From JAAYTL01 sp031460505 (GTDB lineage: Bacteria > Bacillota > Clostridia > Tissierellales > Tissierellaceae), in contig JAVKTT010000001.1 in NCBI GenBank assembly GCA_031460505.1, positions 248,001 to 312,000 of the forward strand: a DNA stretch of 64,000 bases, written 5' to 3'. Shown piece after piece: positions 17,309 to 25,482 of the stretch (the first letter of the stretch is position 1; every line of letters begins with the position of its first letter). The translations under genes were made by a program, and so were the position numbers. The notes beneath the pieces are model-generated. The model made no database searches. It was given only the letters and a program-made list of their open reading frames with translations, and was not told the origin of the DNA.

Positions 17309-20041
17309 TTAACTTCCACAGCACTTCTTATACTTCTTTCCGCTGCCGCATGGACATGGATCATTTCTGCCGACTTTCTTTTCTTTGTTGACTATTGGTT
17401 GATTAGGGTTGCCTCCATCAACATTAGTTACAGTTGGAGTAGCTACTCTTTTTCTCTCAACTTTATCTGGGTTTTGAACATGGAACAAAAATCCTACTGT
17501 TTCTTCCGAGATAACATGATTCATCTCTTCAAACATATCAAACCCTTCATTTTGATATGCCATTACAGGATCCACTTGACCATAAGCTCTAAGTCCAATA
17601 CCCTGTCTTAATTGATCCATCGCATCTATGTGGTCCATCCATTTTGAGTCTACTACTTTTAGTAGTATTACCCTTTCTATTTCTCTAAATCTATCATGCC
17701 CAAATTCATTTTCCTTAATAGAATATTTCTCTTCTGCTTTCGTCATTATGTGATTTAAAAATGATTCTTCATTCAATGAAGAAATATTAGCTGGCAAGAA
17801 ATCTTCTAGTCCAAATAATTTATTTGAGTAAGCTTTTATTGCTTCTAAATCCCATTCGTTTGGATCCTTAGACAATCTTGTATTCATTTCTACATTTGCT
17901 CTTACTAATTCTTTTGCCATGTTGAAGATATGTTCTCTTAGATCTTCTCCTTCTAGAACTCTTCTTCTTTCTGCATATATTACTTCTCTTTGCTTATTCA
18001 TTACATCGTCATATTTTAATACATGTTTTCTTATACCAAAGTTGTTACTTTCAACTTTCCTTTGAGCATTTTCTATGGTCTTAGTCAATAATGAATGCTC
18101 TAATGGCTCATCATCTGGCATATTCATAGTTTCAATGATATTCTTTAATCTTTCTCCACCAAACAATCTCATAAGATCATCTTCTAGTGAAATATAGAAT
18201 CTTGTACTACCCGGGTCACCTTGTCTACCAGCACGACCTCTTAACTGATTATCTATACGTCTTGATTCATGGCGTTCTGTACCTATGATATGCAATCCAC
18301 CTGCTGCTACTACTTTATCATGTTCTACATCTGTTTCTTTTTTATATTCATTGACAAGTGATTCAAATATTTTTCTAGCCTCAAGTATTTCTTCATCATC
18401 TGTTTCATAAAATCCATCTATTTGACTTAATATATCATCAGTGTATCCTTTTTTAACCATATCTTCTTTTGCTAAATATTCTGGATTACCACCAAGTACT
18501 ATATCTGTACCTCTACCAGCCATATTTGTAGCTATAGTTACTGCACCAAATCTACCTGCTTCAGCAACTATCTTTGCTTCTAGATCATGGTATTTAGCAT
18601 TTAGTACTTCATGTTTTATACCTTCTTTTTTAAGAAGCTTACTTAATATTTCAGATTTCTCAATTGTAATAGTACCTACTAATATAGGTTGACCTGTTGT
18701 GTGTCTTTCTTTAATCTCATTTACAACTGCCCTAAACTTGGCTTCTTCATTTTTATAAACTACATCAGATAAATCCTGTCTTATAACTGGTTTATTTGTT
18801 GGTATTTCTACAACGTCCATATTATATATTTCTCGGAATTCTTCTTCTTCAGTCTTAGCTGTACCTGTCATACCTGATAGCTTTTCGTACATTCTAAAAT
18901 AATTTTGGAATGTAATTGTTGCTAAGGTTTTGGATTCGGATCTTACATTCAAGCCTTCTTTAGCTTCTATTGCTTGATGTAATCCATCACTATATCTTCT
19001 ACCATACATTAGACGGCCAGTAAATTCATCAACTATGATTACTTCTCCATCTTTAACTACATAATCAATATCTTTTCTCATAGAATTTCTAGCTTTAAGT
19101 GCTTGGTTTATATGGTGTGCAAGTTCCATATTTTCCATATCTGCCATATTTTCTACACCAAAATGTTTTTCAGCTTTAGCTGTTCCTTGCTCAGTTATGG
19201 TAGTTGTCTTTGATTTCTCATTTATTAAAAAGTCTACTGTTTCAACCTTGATTTCTCTATTAAACGGATCTGATTTTTCTTCATCAGGGCTAACAATTCT
19301 ACCCTTTAGAGTTCTGACAAAATTATCAGCTAACTTATATAAATCTGTAGATTTATCACCTTGACCAGATATAATAAGTGGTGTCCTTGCCTCATCTACT
19401 AATATACTATCTACTTCGTCTACAATTGCAAAATATAAAGGTCTTTGAACCATTTCTTCTTTGTAGATAACCATATTGTCTCTTAAGTAGTCAAACCCAA
19501 ATTCATTATTTGTACCATAAGTGATGTCAGCTTTATAGGCTGCTTTTCTTTCAGCATTACTTATACCATGTACTATACATCCAACAGATAATCCAAGGAA
19601 TTCAAAAACTTTACCCATCCATTCCTTATCTCTCTTAGCTAAGTAATCATTCACTGTTACTATATGTACACCTTTACTTGTAAGTGCATTTAAGTAAGCA
19701 GGTAGAGTGGCTACCAAAGTTTTACCTTCACCTGTCTTCATCTCAGATATCCTACCGTGGTGAAGTACTATTCCACCGTATAGTTGTACTTCAAAGTGTT
19801 TCATTCCTAACACTCTATTAGATGCTTCTCTAACCACAGCAAATGCTTCAACTAAAATATCATCAAGGGTTTCCCCTTTATCTAATCTATTTTTAAACTC
19901 CACAGTCTTACTTTTAAGCTGTTCATCTGTTAAACTTTCCATTTGTGAATCTAAACTCATTATTTGATTTACTAAAGGTGCTATTTTTTTTAATTCTCTA
20001 GAGCTATAACTTCCAAAAATTTTCTGTAAAAAACTAGCCAT
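17309..20041 (-). CDS. secA: Preprotein translocase ATPase SecA
   Basis: ATP-driven motor that pushes secretory proteins through SecYEG. It has 910 residues. MKTGEGKTLVATLPAYL is the Walker A region (about residue 100), FAIVDEVDSILVDEARTPL is Walker B, and GRAGRQGDPGSTRFY is the helicase motif VI. The C-terminal zinc knuckle is CPCGSGKKYKKCCG. The start is the ATG at 20041, since AAAGGTGG lies 7 bases upstream; the in-frame TTG at 20059 is inside the untranslated leader. It has its own promoter behind the hpf terminator and lies upstream of prfB, a common gene order. Confidence 0.97.
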   Translation of the reverse strand: MASFLQKIFGSYSSRELKKIAPLVNQIMSLDSQMESLTDEQLKSKTVEFKNRLDKGETLDDILVEAFAVVREASNRVLGMKHFEVQLYGGIVLHHGRISEMKTGEGKTLVATLPAYLNALTSKGVHIVTVNDYLAKRDKEWMGKVFEFLGLSVGCIVHGISNAERKAAYKADITYGTNNEFGFDYLRDNMVIYKEEMVQRPLYFAIVDEVDSILVDEARTPLIISGQGDKSTDLYKLADNFVRTLKGRIVSPDEEKSDPFNREIKVETVDFLINEKSKTTTITEQGTAKAEKHFGVENMADMENMELAHHINQALKARNSMRKDIDYVVKDGEVIIVDEFTGRLMYGRRYSDGLHQAIEAKEGLNVRSESKTLATITFQNYFRMYEKLSGMTGTAKTEEEEFREIYNMDVVEIPTNKPVIRQDLSDVVYKNEEAKFRAVVNEIKERHTTGQPILVGTITIEKSEILSKLLKKEGIKHEVLNAKYHDLEAKIVAEAGRFGAVTIATNMAGRGTDIVLGGNPEYLAKEDMVKKGYTDDILSQIDGFYETDDEEILEARKIFESLVNEYKKETDVEHDKVVAAGGLHIIGTERHESRRIDNQLRGRAGRQGDPGSTRFYISLEDDLMRLFGGERLKNIIETMNMPDDEPLEHSLLTKTIENAQRKVESNNFGIRKHVLKYDDVMNKQREVIYAERRRVLEGEDLREHIFNMAKELVRANVEMNTRLSKDPNEWDLEAIKAYSNKLFGLEDFLPANISSLNEESFLNHIMTKAEEKYSIKENEFGHDRFREIERVILLKVVDSKWMDHIDAMDQLRQGIGLRAYGQVDPVMAYQNEGFDMFEEMNHVISEETVGFLFHVQNPDKVERKRVATPTVTNVDGGNPNQPIVNKEKKVGRNDPCPCGSGKKYKKCCGS

Positions 20042-20082
20042 TATTAAACCACCTTTCAATTTTTGACCTTTGAATCTCTACT

Positions 20083-20111
20083 ATTTTATCATTAATGATT
20101 TATGTATTCAA
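20083..20111 (-). promoter_or_regulatory. secA promoter
   Basis: TTGAAT (20106-20111), 17 bases, TAAAAT (20083-20088) on the minus strand, between the hpf terminator and the secA ribosome binding site. Confidence 0.65.
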
Positions 20112-20122
20112 CTAAACTAAGC

Positions 20123-20153
20123 AAAAAAAGTTGTAGCCCTTGCCACAACTTTT
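20123..20153 (-). terminator. hpf terminator
   Basis: AAAAGTTGT and ACAACTTTT arms with an AGCCCTTGCC centre that can extend the stem by two or three pairs. Seven A's on the plus strand give the U-tract. It separates hpf from secA. Confidence 0.85.
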
Positions 20154-20170
20154 ATATAAAGGATGTATAT

Positions 20171-20707
20171 TTATAATATTTCAGGTTGGATTAAACCATA
20201 ATCTCCATCTTTTCTTTTATATACAACATTTACATCTTCTGTATCCGAATCCATAAATACGAAGAAATTATGTCTTAGTAGTTCCATTTGCAATATAGCC
20301 TCGTCTGAAGACATTGGCTTTAATGCAAATATTTTTTTTCTAACCAATTTTGGTTTATCCAATTCATCATCTTTACTTAAAGGTACAACATTTTCAAATC
20401 TAATAGTTTCACCATTTTTATATGTTCTTTGCAATCTTGTCTTGTACTTTCTTATTTGCCTTTCCAGAATATCGATAGCTTTGTCAATTGAAGCATACAT
20501 ATCATCACTAGATTCTTCAGCTCTTATAATAGTACCTGGTAGGTTTATGGTAACCTCGATGATTTTTCTGTTTTTTTGAGTACTAAATGTAACATTACCT
20601 TGGATATCCTTAGGAAAATACTTATCCAATTTACTCAATTTTTTCTCTGTCACATCTCTAAGTGCATTGGTTACCTCCATGTTTTTGCCTGCGTAGTTCA
20701 TTATCAT
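20171..20707 (-). CDS. hpf: Ribosome hibernation promoting factor, long form
   Basis: Binds the 30S subunit and dimerises 70S ribosomes into inactive 100S particles in stationary phase. It has 178 residues: an S30AE domain (about 1-100, with NVTFSTQKNRKIIEVTINLP) and the C-terminal dimerisation domain (ALKPMSSDEAILQMELLRHN, then FFVFMDSDTEDVNVVYKRKD), which marks the long form. I chose the ATG at 20707, 8 bases after GGAG; a start 18 bases earlier overlaps that site. Its upstream region carries a DnaA-box cluster. Confidence 0.95.
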   Translation of the reverse strand: MIMNYAGKNMEVTNALRDVTEKKLSKLDKYFPKDIQGNVTFSTQKNRKIIEVTINLPGTIIRAEESSDDMYASIDKAIDILERQIRKYKTRLQRTYKNGETIRFENVVPLSKDDELDKPKLVRKKIFALKPMSSDEAILQMELLRHNFFVFMDSDTEDVNVVYKRKDGDYGLIQPEIL

Positions 20708-20756
20708 AAACCCAACTCCTTTCAAATAAGTCTTAAGGCTTATATTGCTTGTTTAT

Positions 20757-20784
20757 ATCATACCCATATTGATATACTTTTCAA
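20757..20784 (-). promoter_or_regulatory. hpf promoter
   Basis: TTGAAA (20779-20784), 16 bases, TATGAT (20757-20762) preceded by TGGG on the minus strand. It lies about 30 bases downstream of the DnaA-box cluster. Confidence 0.6.
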
Positions 20785-20815
20785 ACACTTTATGTTAAAT
20801 TTATATGTTCTTTAC

Positions 20816-20902
20816 ATATCCACATATTAACACTTATTGTTTGTGGATAATGTGAATAAGTCTGTGGAAAACTGTATGTTTAGCAGTTTATTTTGTGGAC
20901 AA
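20816..20902. promoter_or_regulatory. Cluster of four DnaA-box-like 9-mers
   Basis: Within 87 bases: ATATCCACA at 20816-20824 (plus), then three minus-strand boxes, TTATCCACA (20842-20850, exact consensus), TTTTCCACA (20863-20871) and TTGTCCACA (20894-20902). Spacing between box starts is 26, 21 and 31 bases. They lie in the divergent region between the hpf promoter and the promoter of the next gene. No dnaA, dnaN or rpmH is nearby, so this is more likely a DnaA-titrating or regulatory cluster than oriC. Confidence 0.65.
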
Positions 20903-20963
20903 TCATGTTAATTAATTTAATATATGTGTCATATATATAGTATACCTAGTTTATCAAATTTCA

Positions 20964-20972
20964 TGGTATAAT
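20964..20972 (+). promoter_or_regulatory. Extended -10 promoter of the ArAE-like gene
   Basis: TGGTATAAT is an extended -10 element; no good -35 is seen 17 bases upstream. Transcription would begin about 30 bases before the start codon at 21009. Confidence 0.5.
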
Positions 20973-21008
20973 ATTATAAAAATCATAAAGAAAGGATAGG
21001 AGAATTAT

Positions 21009-21893
21009 ATGCAGTTCATTAAGAAATATAAAATTGGAATGCGAACGATAAAAACTGGTTTAGCAGTTGCTATAAGTATTATTCTATCAGAGTTGCTTAA
21101 CTTGAGAAATCCATCTTTGGTTGGAATTGCAGCTATTGTATCTATGCAATCATCAGTAAACGAATCATTTATTGCAGGTAAAAATAGGATGTTAGGTACA
21201 TTTGTTGGAGCAGTTGTAGGACTTTTTTTCTCTTATCTATTACCTTATAATTATTTTTTCTTAGGCTTAGGTACTATTGTGGTTATATATATCCACAACC
21301 TATTTAAATGGAAACAATCATTGTCTCTATCTGCTATAGTTTTTTTAGTTGTCTTCTTGTATCAAGACGGAGACATTTCTAGGCTTCTATATGCAATAAA
21401 TAGGCTTATAGACACATCTATCGGTGTTATAGTAAGCATGCTTATAAATTATTTCATAGCACAGCCAGATAATAAGCAATCATTAAAATATGTTGAAGAA
21501 CATATATATACAGTTCTTAAAGATTTAATATATGAAATGGTAACTAGAACTAAAAATATAGATAACAATGAATTTATAGAAAGACTAGAGGAATTTAATA
21601 TATCATTTGATACTGTGAAAAATGAGCTTCATATGGATTCTAAAAAGAGTAAGTCCAATAAATTAGCTTTAGATGTGGTTACAATTTTGGATAAAATAGA
21701 AGTAGGTTTATTGACTATATTGGAGCTAAATATAGTCCCAATTCTAAACGAAGAAAACAAAATATTATTTGAAAAACTATATTCTGAGGAATTTAAAACT
21801 ACTAACGAGGAAAACTTTGATAAAGATATAATATATAATTATCATATAAATAAAGTCTTTAATAAATTATTAAAAATTGAAGAATTATTTTAA
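21009..21893 (+). CDS. Aromatic acid exporter (ArAE/FUSC-like) family membrane protein
   Basis: A 294-residue membrane protein. The N-terminal half has the helices typical of the family, with GMRTIKTGLAVAISIILSEL (about residues 10-29), AAIVSMQSSVNESFIAGKNR (about 41-60) and a GTFVGAVVGLFFSYLLP helix. The C-terminal half (about 155-294) is cytoplasmic, helical and charged. Family members are proposed to export aromatic carboxylates or related compounds; the substrate here is unknown. AGGATAGGAG precedes the ATG. It is a single gene closed by a terminator shared with the convergent peptidase gene. Confidence 0.8.
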   Translation: MQFIKKYKIGMRTIKTGLAVAISIILSELLNLRNPSLVGIAAIVSMQSSVNESFIAGKNRMLGTFVGAVVGLFFSYLLPYNYFFLGLGTIVVIYIHNLFKWKQSLSLSAIVFLVVFLYQDGDISRLLYAINRLIDTSIGVIVSMLINYFIAQPDNKQSLKYVEEHIYTVLKDLIYEMVTRTKNIDNNEFIERLEEFNISFDTVKNELHMDSKKSKSNKLALDVVTILDKIEVGLLTILELNIVPILNEENKILFEKLYSEEFKTTNEENFDKDIIYNYHINKVFNKLLKIEELF

Positions 21894-21913
21894 GGGTAGC
21901 CATTGCTACCCTT
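21892..21913. terminator. Shared terminator between convergent genes
   Basis: Perfect 9-base arms AAGGGTAGC and GCTACCCTT around CATT, overlapping the stop of the plus-strand gene and ending 6 bases from the stop of the minus-strand peptidase. Confidence 0.85.
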
Positions 21914-21919
21914 ATTTAA

Positions 21920-23617
21920 TTAAAATTTACTATCATCTATAGTATCTAACCAATCGCTCAATGGTTTTACTACTCTTTTAATTGTACCATCAACAAATGG
22001 ATTTTCGAGTCCTGCTAATTCTACTAGTTCAAGGAATGATTTACTTCCACCTGCTTTACAAAGTCTTAAGTAATCTTCCCAAGCAGCTTCCTTATTTTCT
22101 CTCATCTTGATCCAGAACTGGAAGGCACAAACTTGGGCTAAAGTATAATCTATATAATAAAATGGGTTACCAAAAATATGCCCTTGTCTAAACCAATATC
22201 CACCCCTATTTAATAGATCATTATCTTCATAATCTCTAAAAGGAAGGTATTTCTTTTCAATTTCTCTCCATTTAGTTTTTCTTTCATCAGGAGTAGCATC
22301 TGGGTTTTCATAAACGAAGTGTTGGAACTCGTCAACTGTTACACCATAAGGTATAAATGTAATAGCTCCTGCTAAGTGACTAAATTTATATTTTTCTACT
22401 TCCTCTTCAAAGAATAGCTCCATCCAAGGCCAAGTAATAAACTCCATACTCATAGAATGAATTTCGCATGCTTCGAGTGTAGGGAAGTTGTATTCTGGCA
22501 ATTCATAATTTCTGCTCAAATATACTTGAAATGCGTGACCTGCTTCATGAGTCAATACATCTACGTCCCCACTAGTCCCATTGAAGTTAGAAAATATAAA
22601 TGGAGCTTTATAATCAGGTAAGAATGTACAGTATCCACCACTCATTTTGCCTTTTTTACTCACTAAATCAAGAAGTTCAGTTTCTACCATATATTCAAAG
22701 AACTCATTGGTCTCATCAGAAAGTTCTTTATACATTTTCTTACCATTTTCAAGTATCCATTCCGGACTTCCCTTAGGAGTTGCATTTCCTGTCAAGAATT
22801 CTAGTGGCTCATCATAGTACTTTAGTTCCTCAAGATTAAGCCTATTTCTTTGTCTATACTTTAATTCACTTGCTAGTGGTACCAGATCTTCATAAACTTG
22901 TTTTCTGTAGTTGGCAACCATTTCCGCATCATAATCCGTCCTGCTCATACGACCATAACCAAGGGCTACATAGTTTTCATAGCCTAACTTCTTAGCCATT
23001 GTATCTCTTACTTTAACTAGTTCATCATAAATTCTGTCTATCTCAGACTCATTATCACTGAAGAAGCCAATGTAAGCTTCATAGGCCTTTTTTCTTAACT
23101 CTCTATCCTTTGATTGCATAAATGGCTGCATTTGGCTTAGATTTCTAATTTCACCTTCAAACTCTATCTTTGCTGATGCTATTAGCTTATCGTATTCAGT
23201 AGCAAGTTTATTCTCTTTTACCATATCTTCGATTATTTCAGGTGACATGGTCTTGATTTCTAATTCTGCTAATCTAAATAACTGTTTTCCCCAAATTTCT
23301 TCTAGTTGGTCTTTAAATTCTGATTCTACAAGTGATTTATAAAACTCCATTACCATATTTTGATATAAAGGAGATACTTCATCAAAATAATCTTGTTCTT
23401 TCCCATAAAATTCATCTTCTGTATTTATTGAATGCCTAATATGAACTAAACTACCCATTGTCTCAAAATTAGATCTGATTATGTTTATCTCTTTTAATAC
23501 ATTATTTTGTGTATCTACATCTTTGCTTTTTTTAAACTCATTTATTAGAGATGTAAACTTTTCTGTAATGTTATTTATATCTGGTCTTTCATACTTAAAT
23601 TCATTAAATTTTAACAT
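21920..23617 (-). CDS. M3 family oligoendopeptidase (PepF-like)
   Basis: Cytoplasmic zinc peptidase that trims oligopeptides. It has 565 residues and is almost all helical. The zinc-binding HEAGH is at residues 357-361, preceded by GTSGDVDVLT, and the third ligand region is FPTLEACEIHSMSMEF about 25 residues later. A C-terminal FRQGHIFGNPFYYIDYTLAQ block is typical of the M3 oligoendopeptidase family. ATG with GGAGG upstream. A single gene, consistent with peptide use by an amino-acid fermenter. Confidence 0.92.
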   Translation of the reverse strand: MLKFNEFKYERPDINNITEKFTSLINEFKKSKDVDTQNNVLKEINIIRSNFETMGSLVHIRHSINTEDEFYGKEQDYFDEVSPLYQNMVMEFYKSLVESEFKDQLEEIWGKQLFRLAELEIKTMSPEIIEDMVKENKLATEYDKLIASAKIEFEGEIRNLSQMQPFMQSKDRELRKKAYEAYIGFFSDNESEIDRIYDELVKVRDTMAKKLGYENYVALGYGRMSRTDYDAEMVANYRKQVYEDLVPLASELKYRQRNRLNLEELKYYDEPLEFLTGNATPKGSPEWILENGKKMYKELSDETNEFFEYMVETELLDLVSKKGKMSGGYCTFLPDYKAPFIFSNFNGTSGDVDVLTHEAGHAFQVYLSRNYELPEYNFPTLEACEIHSMSMEFITWPWMELFFEEEVEKYKFSHLAGAITFIPYGVTVDEFQHFVYENPDATPDERKTKWREIEKKYLPFRDYEDNDLLNRGGYWFRQGHIFGNPFYYIDYTLAQVCAFQFWIKMRENKEAAWEDYLRLCKAGGSKSFLELVELAGLENPFVDGTIKRVVKPLSDWLDTIDDSKF

Positions 23618-23761
23618 AGTCGCCCTCCTTAAATATAATCTTTACAAATTAAATATATCAAATAATCATAAGATATACCATAAGATTTACTCAACTTTAT
23701 GTGCTGATTGATAGTTATTAGTGTATAATATTATATAGATTTATAGATTTAGGAGGTAAAA

Positions 23762-25480
23762 ATGCAAAACCAAAGCTTTAAAGACATAATGCAGTTAGAA
23801 GTTGATGTTACAAATAAGCTATTAACATATATGCATTCTAAAATTGATATATTGGATATTTTAGAAGAGTTAGATATAGACTTTTCATATATGAAAGATG
23901 ATAGAAATAACCTAGCCCTTAATATCTGGTTAGGTGTTGATTATATAGACGAAGAAGGAAAAAGTTTTATAGATAAGTTACTAGAAGATAAATCTGTTTC
24001 TTTAACCAAGATAGAAAGAGAAATTTTACTGGAAAAGTCTACTTCCTTTGTTTCTTTGTTTGAAATCATTGCTTTTGAAGATAATCACGTTATTTTAAAA
24101 GATGTACTAAATAGTATGGAGTATTGTGTATTAGAACCAAGTATTCACAACGTTATCGAAATGGGTGAGTTTCTTTTCACAAGAATCGGAAATGTTTTAA
24201 ACAATTTTATATTTATGGGAGATATAAATTATGTTCCTTCATTAGTTAAAGATATATTTTTAGAAGAATTGCTTTTAAATTACAATTTAATTAGAAAAGA
24301 ACAAACCAATCTATCTATGATTGATTATTTAAAAAGATACTCCCTAAATTTATATAAGATTTATAACGAATCTCTTATAGACGTTATAGATAGCGATGGA
24401 GATATTAATTCATTTTTCTTTGATGAATTAGATGAGTTTGAGTACTTTTTACTTAACAAATATAAAGATGTTTCTGTAAGAAAACATATAACTAATCTGT
24501 CTAACATATTCGAATATGCTTTAGCTGATAAAGATATGACCCTTTATGATATAGATAAAGTAAATTTAAATAACTTTTTTAGTGAAGCTATTAAGGACGG
24601 TTTTATAAATTCTCATGAAGATTTTAATTCATATATAGCAACTCTTAAATCCTATCTACAATATTTAAGTATCGGAGATAATCAATACAAAGACTCCTAT
24701 TCTGAAATATTAAAGATTAGCAAAGATAGATTTAAATATATGAGTGAATTAGATATAAATAATAGTTTTAACTTAGATAGAAACTTGGCTTCATTAGTAA
24801 CCTTTAATCTTGATGATCAAGCAATAAGCATTGTATTAGATTATGATAAGTTCATACTATATATTAGTGATACTGATATAAAGCTTACTTCTACTAAGAA
24901 ACAAATTAAACGTAATGACCTAATAAATATAAATAATATGTTCGAAAATAATATTGAAATATTTAAAAAAGCACCAAATCAAGAAGATTTTAATTTAATA
25001 AATCTATTGTTTCACGCTTCCTTAAACAATGGTATGTTTGAAATTCAAGGAAATGATTTAATACTCACTAACAAAGGTAATAGTATCATAAGATTAGCGG
25101 ATGAAGAAAAATACGCTTTATTAGTACAGTATCTATTGGGTAATGATTTTATTGCTGAAGTATTTAACTCAGAGCAACCATATATTGTTGAAGAAACAAA
25201 GGATAATTTCATAGAAAAACTATCTACTTTAAATGTAGAAAAGATGTATTTAGTTGATGAATTACCTTTAAAATTCGATTTTGTGTTTAATAATTACATT
25301 AATTATCTACTAGATTTAGGTTTGATTTTAGTAAGTCAAGGTGCCGATGTTTCAATAGGAGTTACTAACCTAGGCAAAAAAGTTTTTAGATACTTTAATC
25401 ATGAAAAAAAATCAGTTAAAGATTCTCAGATTATTAGATTAGATGATTTCAAAAGATCAAAAATTAATGCGGAGGGATAG
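23762..25480 (+). CDS. Unrecognised 572-residue acidic protein, first gene of a three-gene unit
   Basis: I do not recognise this protein. It is rich in Asn, Asp, Ile and Leu with no signal peptide or membrane helix. Residues about 245-320 have spaced helices resembling the SAM-like core-binding fold of tyrosine recombinases (DIDKVNLNNFFSEAIKDG, then FNSYIATLKSYLQYLS), but no catalytic recombinase domain follows. The last 150 residues look like a winged-helix-type region with LTNKGNSIIRLADEEKYALL. AGGAGGT lies just before the ATG. Two bases separate it from the S9 peptidase gene, so they are surely cotranscribed. Confidence 0.7.
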   Translation: MQNQSFKDIMQLEVDVTNKLLTYMHSKIDILDILEELDIDFSYMKDDRNNLALNIWLGVDYIDEEGKSFIDKLLEDKSVSLTKIEREILLEKSTSFVSLFEIIAFEDNHVILKDVLNSMEYCVLEPSIHNVIEMGEFLFTRIGNVLNNFIFMGDINYVPSLVKDIFLEELLLNYNLIRKEQTNLSMIDYLKRYSLNLYKIYNESLIDVIDSDGDINSFFFDELDEFEYFLLNKYKDVSVRKHITNLSNIFEYALADKDMTLYDIDKVNLNNFFSEAIKDGFINSHEDFNSYIATLKSYLQYLSIGDNQYKDSYSEILKISKDRFKYMSELDINNSFNLDRNLASLVTFNLDDQAISIVLDYDKFILYISDTDIKLTSTKKQIKRNDLININNMFENNIEIFKKAPNQEDFNLINLLFHASLNNGMFEIQGNDLILTNKGNSIIRLADEEKYALLVQYLLGNDFIAEVFNSEQPYIVEETKDNFIEKLSTLNVEKMYLVDELPLKFDFVFNNYINYLLDLGLILVSQGADVSIGVTNLGKKVFRYFNHEKKSVKDSQIIRLDDFKRSKINAEG

Positions 25481-25482
25481 TT

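Noticed and set aside
17153..17611. Plus-strand open frame of 152 codons
   Set aside because: It lies antisense to the secA 3' end and the structured element, has no ribosome binding site, and its translation has no family features.
20816..20902. Chromosome origin of replication
   Set aside because: DnaA boxes are present, but there is no AT-rich unwinding run with box arrays and no dnaA, dnaN, rpmH or recF nearby.
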